A DNA stretch of 64,000 bases, taken from Thermoleophilaceae bacterium (GTDB lineage: Bacteria > Actinomycetota > Thermoleophilia > Solirubrobacterales > Thermoleophilaceae). The DNA is taken from contig JAUJNZ010000007.1 of assembly GCA_030447905.1 (NCBI GenBank), positions 64,263-128,262 on the forward strand, given 5' to 3'. The notes under the pieces were generated by a model. That model was not told where the DNA came from, did not search any database, and worked only from the letters and a program-made list of their open reading frames with translations. Position 1 is the first letter of the stretch; every line of letters starts with the position of its first letter. A program made the translations under genes and the position numbers. Below are positions 53,239-61,275 of the stretch, piece by piece.

Positions 53239-53296
53239 GGCGGGTGCCGTCCGGGGCCTCGAGCGCCCGCAGGATGGCCCACCCCTCGCGTCCCGC

Positions 53297-53548
53297 CTAT
53301 CGATGCTCGAGCGGCAGCTCGGCTATCTCCTTGCGGGCCGCGCGGACCCAGAGCACCACGGCGACGACCCACGTCACCATGCCGAGTAGGACGGCGACGA
53401 AGGTGACGAGAATGCCCGCCAGGGCGACGGCGATGCCGCCCGCGACGATTACCGGGAGGTAGGTCGGACCGGGAAGGTGGATCTCCTCCGAGGCGGCGGG
53501 CGGCGCCTGCGCGCGCAGGCTGCTCTGCTCCGGGGCCGGCTCGGCCAC
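53297..53548 (-). CDS. ctaF: Actinobacterial-type cytochrome c oxidase subunit IV
   Basis: 83 residues: an N-terminal extension, then EEIHLPGPTYLPVIVAGGIAVAL and a second hydrophobic helix (VLLGMVTWVVAVVLWVRAA). This short two-helix protein with the HLPGPSxxP motif matches subunit IV-like proteins of actinobacterial oxidases. GTG start one base after the preceding small gene's stop. Confidence 0.75.
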   Translation of the reverse strand: MAEPAPEQSSLRAQAPPAASEEIHLPGPTYLPVIVAGGIAVALAGILVTFVAVLLGMVTWVVAVVLWVRAARKEIAELPLEHR

Positions 53549-53549
53549 G

Positions 53550-53657
53550 TCAGCTGTAGATGAGCGCCGCGACGAAGGCGGCGGCGAAGACGAGCATCGA
53601 GATCGCGCCGGCGAACAGTCCGGTGCGCACGTTCTTCAGCGCGAGGCGACGGTCCAT
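53550..53657 (-). CDS. 35-residue membrane protein upstream of ctaF
   Basis: MDRRLALKNVRTGLFAGAIS then one helix (MLVFAAAFVAALIYS). A basic head with a single helix, immediately followed by ctaF, suggests an oxidase accessory subunit. TAGACT (53673-53668) lies 10 bases before the ATG. Too small for family assignment. Confidence 0.6.
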   Translation of the reverse strand: MDRRLALKNVRTGLFAGAISMLVFAAAFVAALIYS

Positions 53658-53723
53658 GAGCGCGGGAAGTCTAACCGCGGCGCAGGGTCGGCGCCGCCGG
53701 CGCAGCGGTCGGGCCGCGGTCCG

Positions 53724-53945
53724 ATGCCCGAAGAGGCCATACTCAGCGTTGTGGCGAAGACGGTCGCAGCGGCGGAGGGCGCCGGGGTGGCGCCGGGCTC
53801 CCCAGGCGCACTCGACGAGCTGGGTCTGAAGCAAGCGCCGTTCGAAGGGTTCGGCTTAGATCGGGCACCAACCGCGCCGCGAGCGGCTCTCGAGCGGATC
53901 GGGGCCGCCGGGTCGAGGCCGGCAGGGGGGGCCGCCGATGGCTGA
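53724..53945 (+). CDS. Doubtful 73-residue ORF before pgi
   Basis: MPEEAILSVVAKTVAAAEGAG and on to ...GGAADG, with the stop overlapping the pgi start by 8 bases. Third codon positions are noticeably less G/C-biased than in neighbouring genes, and no motif is seen. It may only be the pgi leader. The 280-base interval 53658-53937 otherwise holds the divergent promoters for pgi and the ctaF cluster. Confidence 0.25.
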   Translation: MPEEAILSVVAKTVAAAEGAGVAPGSPGALDELGLKQAPFEGFGLDRAPTAPRAALERIGAAGSRPAGGAADG

Positions 53946-55638
53946 CTCGGTGCCCGTCGAAGCCTCCACCGCACCCGCGGAAGGCGGCCTTGGGGTATGG
54001 GTGTCCGACGATGTGCGAGAGGAGGTCGGCGGCTGGCTGCGCCGCGCCGTCGCCGAGGACGTGGCCGCGCGTGTGTGGCGGCGCGACGACACGCTCTGGG
54101 GGCCGGCGGGAGCCCCCGAGGTGGCCGACCGCCTCGGCTGGCTGGACGCTCCCCGTACCGCGGCGGAGCGGGTCGAGAGGCTCGAGGCGTTCGCCCGGGA
54201 GTGTCGCGCCGACGGGCTCGAGGAGGTCGTGCTGCTCGGGATGGGGGGTTCGAGCCTCGCCCCGGAGGTGCTGCGGCGCTCGCTCGCGGCGGGGGGCGGG
54301 CCGCCGGGCGCGGCGCTCCGCCTCCACGTGCTCGACTCGGTCGATCCAGAGGCCATCGCCGGCATCGAGCGATCGGTGGAGCTCGAGCGCGCCCTGTTCC
54401 TCGCCTCCACCAAGTCGGGCGGGACGGTGGAGACCCTGTCGCTCGCGCGCCACTTCCTCGCGCGGGTCGAGGAGCGTGTCGGGGGCGCTGAGGCCGGACG
54501 AAACTTCGCCGCGATCACCGACCCGGGTAGCCCGCTGCTCGAGCTCTCACGGGAGCGCCGGTTTCGCGACCTCTTCCTGGGCGACCCGGAGATCGGCGGT
54601 CGCTACTCCGCGCTTTCGGTGTTCGGGCTCGTCCCCGCGGCGCTGGGCGGCACCGACCTGCGTGCGCTGCTGGACGGCGCCGCCGAGGGGGCGCGCCTCT
54701 GCGCCCCCGCGCGCACCGGGGCAGACAACCTCGGCGTTCAGCTCGGCACGATCCTCGGCGCGCTCGCCCGCGCGGGCCGCGACAAGCTGAGCCTGCTGAT
54801 CGACGAGCCGCTCGCGAGCCTGGGCCTCTGGCTCGAGCAGCTCGTGGCCGAGAGCACCGGCAAGGACGGGCGAGGAATCGTCCCGGTCGTCGACGAGCCG
54901 CCGGAGGCGATCGAGGGGGTGGGATGCGACCGCCTCTTCCTGGCGCTCGGCGAGCCGGGCGGGGAGGCATTCACCCGCGCGCGCGAGCTCGGGGCGGGCG
55001 GTCACGCCGCCCTCGCGCTCCCCGCCGGCGGCCCGGCCGACCTCGGCCGCATCTTCTTCGTGGCCGAGGTGGCGACCGCGGTGGCCTGCTGGGTCCTCGG
55101 CGTCAACGCCTTCAACCAGCCTGACGTGCAGGAGGCGAAGTCCCGTACGAGCGCGGTGCTCGAGCGGTCCGAGCCTCCGGGCGACCGCTTGGCGGGCGAC
55201 GCAGAGCCCGACGAGCAAGCCGAGGCCGCGGCCGCACGCGACCTCTTCGACGGCCTTCGGGCGCCCGAGTACGCCGCCGTGCTCGCCTACGTCGCGCCCT
55301 CCGAGGCCTTCGACGCGGCCGCCGCGCGGCTGCGCGCGGCGATCGCCCGCGGAACCGACGCCGCGGTCACCTTCGGCTACGGCCCACGCTATCTGCACTC
55401 CACGGGCCAGCTCCACAAGGGCGGTCCTCCGACCGGTCGCTTCCTCGAGCTCGTGCAGGAGCCCGACGAACCAGATCTGCCGATCCCCGAAGCCGGCTAC
55501 GGCTTCGCGACCCTGCTCGCCGCGCAGGCCGAGGGTGATCTCGAAGCGCTGCATGCCGCCGGGCGCCCGGCCGCGCGAGTCGTGCTGCGCGGCGATCCGG
55601 TGCGAGCGGCGGAGCGGCTCGCCGAGGAGCTCTCCTGA
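53938..55638 (+). CDS. pgi: Glucose-6-phosphate isomerase
   Basis: 566 residues. SIS-fold motifs of phosphoglucose isomerase: LLGMGGSSLAPEV, LASTKSGGTVETLSL, LGTILGALA and YGPRYLHSTGQLHKGGP with the catalytic residues. The order and the last motif match the isomerase half of actinobacterial transaldolase-isomerase fusions better than classical Pgi, but no transaldolase domain precedes it. It interconverts glucose-6-P and fructose-6-P, the latter a GlmS substrate. Confidence 0.9.
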   Translation: MADSVPVEASTAPAEGGLGVWVSDDVREEVGGWLRRAVAEDVAARVWRRDDTLWGPAGAPEVADRLGWLDAPRTAAERVERLEAFARECRADGLEEVVLLGMGGSSLAPEVLRRSLAAGGGPPGAALRLHVLDSVDPEAIAGIERSVELERALFLASTKSGGTVETLSLARHFLARVEERVGGAEAGRNFAAITDPGSPLLELSRERRFRDLFLGDPEIGGRYSALSVFGLVPAALGGTDLRALLDGAAEGARLCAPARTGADNLGVQLGTILGALARAGRDKLSLLIDEPLASLGLWLEQLVAESTGKDGRGIVPVVDEPPEAIEGVGCDRLFLALGEPGGEAFTRARELGAGGHAALALPAGGPADLGRIFFVAEVATAVACWVLGVNAFNQPDVQEAKSRTSAVLERSEPPGDRLAGDAEPDEQAEAAAARDLFDGLRAPEYAAVLAYVAPSEAFDAAAARLRAAIARGTDAAVTFGYGPRYLHSTGQLHKGGPPTGRFLELVQEPDEPDLPIPEAGYGFATLLAAQAEGDLEALHAAGRPAARVVLRGDPVRAAERLAEELS

Positions 55639-55678
55639 TCTCGGACGCTCGTCAGAACTCGGCCGGCGCGGCGAGCGG

Positions 55679-56602
55679 TCAGAGCCGCGCGCCAGCCACC
55701 GTGGCCGCGAACAGGGCCGCCAGGTAGGTCAACGAGAAGAGGTAGGCCCGCAGCGCCGAGCGGCGATCGGCGCGCCGGCGTAGGCGCTCGGCGAGCACGA
55801 CGAAGGCCAGCCCCAGGATCGCCGCTGCGACCAGGTACACCGGGCCGAAACCGAGCGCGGGCACGAGCACCGGCAGCATGGTCCAGGCCAGGAGGATCAT
55901 CGTGTAGAGGAGGATCTGCCAGTGGGTCTCGGCCTCGCCGCGGACCACCGGCAGCATCGGGACCCCCGCGCGCGCGTACTCGTCCTTCATCAGCAGCGAC
56001 AGCGCCCAGAAGTGGGGCGGGGTCCAGAAGAAGACCACGGCGAACAGGTAGATCGCTTCTGCCCCCACCGTCCCGGTCGTCGCGGCCCAGGCCACGAGCG
56101 GGGGAACGGCACCCGCCGCGCCGCCGATGACGATGTTCTGGGGTGTGCGGCGCTTGAGCCACAGCGTGTAGACCCCCACATAACCGGCGAGCCCCCCGAA
56201 CGCGAGGGTCGCCGCGAGGGTGTTGACGGTCAGCGCCAGCAGGGCGAAAGAGGCCGCCCCGAGCGACACGCCGTAGAGCAGGGCGGCGCGCCCGGGAATC
56301 CGGCCCGAGGGCACCGGCCGGTCGCTCGTCCGCCGCATGACCGCGTCGATGTCGCGGTCGAGGTAGTGGTTGATCGCCCCCGCCCCGCCGGCCGACAGGG
56401 CGCCGCCGATACACGTGAGCGCGATCAGCCCGAAGGAGGGATCGCCGGCCACGAGCATCGTCGTCACCGTGGTGAAGAGCAGGAGCGACTGGACCTTGGG
56501 CTTGGTGAGCGTGAGCAGGTCCGCCGCGAGCACGCGCGCCCGTGCTGGCCGTGCGGTCGCCGCCGCTGCGCCGGCGCTGGTGACCCCGGCGCGGGCCTCC
56601 AT
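55679..56602 (-). CDS. ctaB: Protoheme IX farnesyltransferase (heme O synthase)
   Basis: 307 residues, about nine membrane helices. The UbiA-family substrate motifs NHYLDRDIDAVMRRTSDRP and, later, KDEYARAGVPMLP hold the two Asp-rich sites. LTLTKPKVQSLL marks the N-terminus. It adds the farnesyl group to heme b; CtaA then makes heme A. Start overlaps the ctaA stop by one base. Confidence 0.95.
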   Translation of the reverse strand: MEARAGVTSAGAAAATARPARARVLAADLLTLTKPKVQSLLLFTTVTTMLVAGDPSFGLIALTCIGGALSAGGAGAINHYLDRDIDAVMRRTSDRPVPSGRIPGRAALLYGVSLGAASFALLALTVNTLAATLAFGGLAGYVGVYTLWLKRRTPQNIVIGGAAGAVPPLVAWAATTGTVGAEAIYLFAVVFFWTPPHFWALSLLMKDEYARAGVPMLPVVRGEAETHWQILLYTMILLAWTMLPVLVPALGFGPVYLVAAAILGLAFVVLAERLRRRADRRSALRAYLFSLTYLAALFAATVAGARL

Positions 56603-57660
56603 CACGCCGCCACCGGCTCCCCGGCGGGCCGGGCACCCCCGCCGCGATCGCCCCCGCCGGCTGCCTCGAACGCGCCGGCTCGACCGGCACGCAGCTCGAG
56701 CGCCAGCTCGGCCACCGACATCCACAGCAGGGTGGCGACCGTGAGGTGGGCGAGGATCAACAGCTCGAGCTGCTCGGAGATCCACACGTTGAGCGCACCG
56801 AGCAGGATCTGAAGCAGGAGCAGTCCTATCGACCGTGCGGCCAGGCGAGCCTCGCGCCCGCCCGGGCGCCGCCGCAGCGTCCAGATCGCCAGGGCGGTCA
56901 CGAGCGCCGCGGAGAGGTACATGAAGGCCCGGTGGGTGAGGTGCACGTCGGCGAGGCTCGACTGCCCGAACGGCATGAAGCTCCCGTTGCAGGCCGGGAA
57001 GTCGGTGCCGCAGGCGTAGTGGGCGCCCACGCTCTCGCCCCGGTCGGCGCGCCCGTACTTCTCGGTGCCGGCCACATAGCCGCCGGCCACGATCGTGCAC
57101 AGGACCGCGGCCGAGGCGGCAAGGCCGAGGCGCCGCAAACCAGGTCCGCCGCCGGGCTCGCCACCGCGGCCGCCCTCCGGCCGCACTCCCCGCCACACGT
57201 AGAGCAGCAGCCCGAGCAGCAGCATCGCGAGCCCGAGGTGCGCGGCGACGAGCGCCGCGTCCAGGTTGAGCTCGACCGTCACCGCGCCCAGCAACCCCTG
57301 GGCGACGACGAGCACGACGCCGGCGAACGTCGCCCACACGACCCCGCGCTGCGAGCCCCGCAGCCCCCGCCACGCCAGCACGGCGAGCGCGATCATCAGC
57401 AACCCTACGGCCGAGGCGAGCGCCCGGTGCGAGTACTCGATGATCGCGTTCAGTTCGAGGCCGGGCAGGAGATCGCCGCGGCAGAGGGGCCAGCCCGCCA
57501 GGCCGCTCCCCGCGGGCCCGCACCCCAGGCCCGAGTCCGACAGGCGCACGACGCCCCCGACGAGGACGAGCGCGAAGGTCGCGGCGAGCGTGACGAGCAC
57601 GAGCCGGCGCAGGCCCGCGCCCGGTCCCGTCTCCGTCCCGGAATCGGTTCCCGCGCCCAT
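56602..57660 (-). CDS. ctaA: Heme A synthase
   Basis: 352 residues, eight helices in two pseudo-repeats. Heme-ligand His residues sit in IIEYSHRALAS, AHLGLAM, LTHRAF and AHLTVA. Cysteine pairs in LGCG...WPLC and CGTDFPAC are typical of the family. Oxidises heme O to heme A for the oxidases. Directly follows the A1-like ctaD with no gap, forming ctaC-ctaD-ctaA-ctaB on the minus strand. Confidence 0.94.
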   Translation of the reverse strand: MGAGTDSGTETGPGAGLRRLVLVTLAATFALVLVGGVVRLSDSGLGCGPAGSGLAGWPLCRGDLLPGLELNAIIEYSHRALASAVGLLMIALAVLAWRGLRGSQRGVVWATFAGVVLVVAQGLLGAVTVELNLDAALVAAHLGLAMLLLGLLLYVWRGVRPEGGRGGEPGGGPGLRRLGLAASAAVLCTIVAGGYVAGTEKYGRADRGESVGAHYACGTDFPACNGSFMPFGQSSLADVHLTHRAFMYLSAALVTALAIWTLRRRPGGREARLAARSIGLLLLQILLGALNVWISEQLELLILAHLTVATLLWMSVAELALELRAGRAGAFEAAGGGDRGGGARPAGEPVAA

Positions 57661-59397
57661 CTAGCTCGCTCGCGAGGCCATGGGTTGGGCCACCGAGCCC
57701 GCCGGACGCCCCTCTCGCTCGAGGATCTCGCGGCGGATGTCCTTCATGGGCTCGACCGAGCGCACGCGCGGGATGACGTCGAAGTTGTTCTCGGGCGGCG
57801 GCGACTGGGTGAACCACTCGAGGGTGTTGCCCTTCCACGGGTCGTTTCCCGCGCGCTTGCCCTTGCGAAGGCTGAGGCCCACGTTCACGAGGGTGATCAT
57901 CACGCCGATTCCGAGCATGAAGGAGCCGATCGTCGAGATCAGGTTGAACGCCTCCCACCCGGCGTCCTCGGGATACCAGTAGATCCGCCGCGGCATGCCC
58001 GAGAGACCGGCCGAGTGCTGGACCAGGAAGGTGAGGTTGAAGCCGACGAACATGACCCAGAACGACAGCTTCCCGATCCCTTCCGACAAGAGCCGCCCGG
58101 TCATCTTCGGGAACCAGTAGTAGAGCCCGGCGAAGATCCCGAACACCGATCCGCCGAAGAGCACGTAGTGCAGGTGGGCGACCACGAAGTAGGTGTCGTG
58201 GAGCTGCCAGTCGACCGGGAAGACCGCGAGCTGGACGCCGGAGATGCCGCCGATCACGAACAGGGCGGGCAGGGCCGCCGCGAAGTAGAGCGGCGTCCTG
58301 AACACGATCGTCCCGCGCCACAGGGTCGCCAGCCAGTTGAAGATCTTGATACCGGTGGGGATCGCGACCACGAACGAGGAAAGCATGAAGAAGGCCAGGA
58401 CCACCGTGGCCGTCGGAGTGGTGAACATGTGGTGGGCCCAGACGAGCAGGGCGTAGAAGGCGATCGCCGCGGTAGCCCCCGCGATCGCCTTGTAGCCGAA
58501 GATCGGCTTGCGGGCGAAGACCGGCAGGACCTCGGAGATGATTCCGAACGCCGGCAGGATCATGATGTAGACCTCGGGGTGGCCGAAGAACCAGAAGAGG
58601 TGCTGCCACAGCAGGGGGTCGCCGCCCGCCGTCGGGTCGAAGAAGGCGGTGCCGAAGTGGCGATCCGTGAGCAGCATCGTCGCCGCGGCCGCAATCGAGG
58701 GCAAGGCGATGATCAGCAGGTAGCTGTACACGAGGATCGTCCACACGAACAGGGGGATGCGGCCGAGGCCCATCCCCTTCGCCCGCATGTTGTGGATCGT
58801 GGCCACGAAGTTGATCGCGCCCAGAAGCGACGAGAGGCCGGTGAGGTGGACGAGGAAGATCCACGCGTCGACGCCTCCCGAGGGGAGGAAGGCGTCGTCC
58901 GAGAGCGGGGTGTAGGAGGTCCAGCCCGCCTCGGGCGGGGTGAAGAAGAGGCTCATGTAGAAGACGATGCCCCCGAACACGAACAGCCAGAAGGAGAGCG
59001 CGTTCAGGCGCGGGAAGGCCATGTCGCGAGCGCCGATCATGAGGGGCACCAGGTAGTTTCCGAAGCCCGCGAGCACGGGCACGACGAACAGGAAGATCAT
59101 CGTCGTGCCGTGGAGGGAGACGAGCCCGTTGTAGGTCGTGCCGTCCATGATCGTGTTCTGGGCGGCACCGAGCTGGAGGCGCATCATCAGCGCCTCGACC
59201 CCGCCGACGACGAAGAACATGAAGGTCGCGACGAGGTAGAGGATCCCGATCTTCTTGTGATCGGTGGTGGTGAGCCACTGAAGCCAACCTCCCGGCCGGC
59301 GCGGAAGCCCTCGCTCGACGATCTGCGGGCGCGCGCGCTCGGCGAGCCGGCCCGGATCGACCGTTCCCTCCTGCGCTCGGTACTCGGCTGTCGTCAC
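57661..59397 (-). CDS. ctaD: Cytochrome c oxidase subunit I, A1-like
   Basis: 578 residues, 12 helices. Ligand motifs VSLHGTTMIFLF, WFFGHPEVYIMILPAFG, WAHHMF and VVAHLHYVLFGG are complete. GHPEV includes the D-channel glutamate, placing it in the A1 group, unlike the subunit at 50724. The N-terminal 40 residues are cytoplasmic. It pairs with the CtaC just upstream. Confidence 0.95.
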   Translation of the reverse strand: MTTAEYRAQEGTVDPGRLAERARPQIVERGLPRRPGGWLQWLTTTDHKKIGILYLVATFMFFVVGGVEALMMRLQLGAAQNTIMDGTTYNGLVSLHGTTMIFLFVVPVLAGFGNYLVPLMIGARDMAFPRLNALSFWLFVFGGIVFYMSLFFTPPEAGWTSYTPLSDDAFLPSGGVDAWIFLVHLTGLSSLLGAINFVATIHNMRAKGMGLGRIPLFVWTILVYSYLLIIALPSIAAAATMLLTDRHFGTAFFDPTAGGDPLLWQHLFWFFGHPEVYIMILPAFGIISEVLPVFARKPIFGYKAIAGATAAIAFYALLVWAHHMFTTPTATVVLAFFMLSSFVVAIPTGIKIFNWLATLWRGTIVFRTPLYFAAALPALFVIGGISGVQLAVFPVDWQLHDTYFVVAHLHYVLFGGSVFGIFAGLYYWFPKMTGRLLSEGIGKLSFWVMFVGFNLTFLVQHSAGLSGMPRRIYWYPEDAGWEAFNLISTIGSFMLGIGVMITLVNVGLSLRKGKRAGNDPWKGNTLEWFTQSPPPENNFDVIPRVRSVEPMKDIRREILEREGRPAGSVAQPMASRAS

Positions 59398-59418
59398 GGC
59401 TGGTCTGCTCTCCCGGGT

Positions 59419-60327
59419 CTACTGGCGGATCAGCGAGCCCGCGCCCGCTCCCTGCTGGGCCTGCATGCGCCGGCGCTGGTCGGTGAGGGCGCGGGTCGCG
59501 GCGCGGATGTCCGAGCGCTGGCGGTCGGCCCAGGCCCGGTAGCGCTCGGGCGACACGGCCTCGACCTCGCCGATCATCTCTGCGTGGTTCTCGCCGCACA
59601 GCTCGGCGCAATTGCCGCGATAGACGCCCTCCTCGGTCACCTTGAACCACATGTCGTTGACGTGCCCGGGCACGGCGTCCGCCTTGCCGAAGAGCTCGGG
59701 AATCCAGAAGGAGTGCTGAACGTCCTGGGAGGTGATGTCGAGGGTGATCGTCGTGTTGGTGGGGACGACCATGCGGTGATAGGCGAAGAGCCGGCCGGGT
59801 CCGGGATAGTCGTAGCGCCAGATGTACTGCTGGCCGACCACGCGGATGTTCAGCGACGGTCCGCCGGGGGGGACGTCCGGCTGGTCGATGGCGGCGACCG
59901 CGACCGCCCCGCCTCGCTGCGGCCCTCCGCGCTCTGGATCGCTGATGCCCGGCAGGAACGCGAAGGTGATTACGGCGAGCACGACGAGGATCGCCGCCGC
60001 GCCGAGCGTCCACCCGATCTCGAGACGGGTGTTGCCGCGCACCTGGACAGGCTCTGGGGCGCCGCGGCGGAAGCGGTGCTTGACCAGCGAGTAGACCAGC
60101 ACCCCCTCGACGAGCAGGAAGATCGGCAGCGCCATCCACAGGGTGATCTCGTAGAGCACGTCGGTGCGCTCGGCCTGGGGCGAGCCGCCCCCGTCCTCGG
60201 GGGTCAGGATGTCGGCGAACGCGTCCGGGGCGGCGGCCAGCAGCCCGACGAACGCTCCCAGCACGAGCAGGCCCGCCACGTGGCGGCGATCGATCCGGCG
60301 AGGGGGAGCCAAGGCGTGAGGGATCAT
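59419..60327 (-). CDS. ctaC: Cytochrome c oxidase subunit II, aa3 type
   Basis: 302 residues. Signal or first helix (19-38), two further helices (60-83, 107-125), then the cupredoxin domain with CuA ligands His205, Cys240, Glu242, Cys244, His248 and Met251 (CAELCGENHAEM). No heme-binding motif follows, in contrast to the copy at 46324; the C-terminus is a Gln/Arg-rich tail. First gene of the second oxidase operon. Confidence 0.95.
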   Translation of the reverse strand: MIPHALAPPRRIDRRHVAGLLVLGAFVGLLAAAPDAFADILTPEDGGGSPQAERTDVLYEITLWMALPIFLLVEGVLVYSLVKHRFRRGAPEPVQVRGNTRLEIGWTLGAAAILVVLAVITFAFLPGISDPERGGPQRGGAVAVAAIDQPDVPPGGPSLNIRVVGQQYIWRYDYPGPGRLFAYHRMVVPTNTTITLDITSQDVQHSFWIPELFGKADAVPGHVNDMWFKVTEEGVYRGNCAELCGENHAEMIGEVEAVSPERYRAWADRQRSDIRAATRALTDQRRRMQAQQGAGAGSLIRQ

Positions 60328-60471
60328 ATCCGGGGGGATCGGCGCTCCGGAGCCCTCCAGATTCCCAGCGCAGAGCCGCCCGCGGCCTTCCCGGGTCGTT
60401 CATCCTCGAACGCGGCCGGCCGCCCTGGACGAACGGGGTCGAGTCGATCCTCGGGCCCGTACCCTCTCGCG

Positions 60472-61131
60472 ATGCTGATCGACGCGCTCGAGTGGCTCGG
60501 GCACTCGGGCTTTCGCGTGCGGGCCGGCGGGGCTCGCGGTGCGACGGTCTACATCGATCCCTACCGGGTCGCCACCGGCCCGAAGGCCGACCTCATCCTC
60601 GTCACCCACGGCCATTACGACCACTTCTCGCCCCGGGACGTGGAGCGCCTGGCCCACGAGCGGACGTGGCTTGTGGCCCCGCCCGCGGTGGCCGAGCGGC
60701 TGTCCGGCCGCGTGCTCTCGATCGCGCCGGGCGAGGCGGTGCGCCCCGACGGCATGGAGGGGGTCGAGGTCAGCGCCGTGGCCGCCTACAACACCTCCAA
60801 GCGCGACGGAGACGGGCGCCCGTTCCACCCCCGCCACGCCGGCGGGGTGGGCTACGAGCTCAACCTGCGCGGCGAGCGCCTCTACCACTCCGGCGACACC
60901 GACGTGATCCCCGAGATGGACGCCGTGGCCGGGTGCGACGTCGCCCTGCTCGCGGTCAGCGGGACCTACGTGATGACCGCCGCCGAGGCCGCCGAGGCCG
61001 CGCGGCGGATCGGCCCTCGCCTCGCCGTGCCGATGCACTGGGGAGAGCACATCGGCACGCGCGCCGACGCCGAGGAGTTCGCCCGCCTGGCTCCGGTCGA
61101 CGTCCGCATCCTCGAGCCGGTGCGCCGCTGA
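60472..61131 (+). CDS. Metallo-beta-lactamase-fold hydrolase (UPF0173-like)
   Basis: 219 residues. WLGHSGFRV at the start, the zinc motif THGHYDHFS, HSGDTDVIPEM and a final PMHWGEH provide the metal ligands of the MBL-fold UlaG/UPF0173 group. Substrate unknown. TACCCT (60460-60465) is 6 bases before the ATG. Divergent from the aa3 operon. Confidence 0.88.
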   Translation: MLIDALEWLGHSGFRVRAGGARGATVYIDPYRVATGPKADLILVTHGHYDHFSPRDVERLAHERTWLVAPPAVAERLSGRVLSIAPGEAVRPDGMEGVEVSAVAAYNTSKRDGDGRPFHPRHAGGVGYELNLRGERLYHSGDTDVIPEMDAVAGCDVALLAVSGTYVMTAAEAAEAARRIGPRLAVPMHWGEHIGTRADAEEFARLAPVDVRILEPVRR

Positions 61132-61275
61132 GCCGCCGTTCGGGCCGACCTGGCGGGGCATCCGCAGCGGTCCGGTCTACGATGCGGGGAGGATCCGCTC
61201 GCGCATGACATCGTCTCCCCTCGTCACTTCGCTCGCGACCGCTATCGCCCGCGCGGATGCCGGTCTCGACCCGGG

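Noticed and set aside
55679-60403. A single open minus-strand frame of over 1500 codons covering ctaB to ctaC
   Set aside because: Only its last 307 codons are a real gene (ctaB). Upstream, the same frame is out of phase with ctaA, ctaD and ctaC, whose motifs are perfect in other frames. GC-rich DNA simply lacks stop codons there.
56746-61131. A plus-strand frame of about 1460 codons antisense to the oxidase operon
   Set aside because: Its composition (Arg, Glu, His, Asp, Gly-rich, no motifs) is the mirror of membrane protein codons. Only the last 220 codons (60472-61131) are a real gene.
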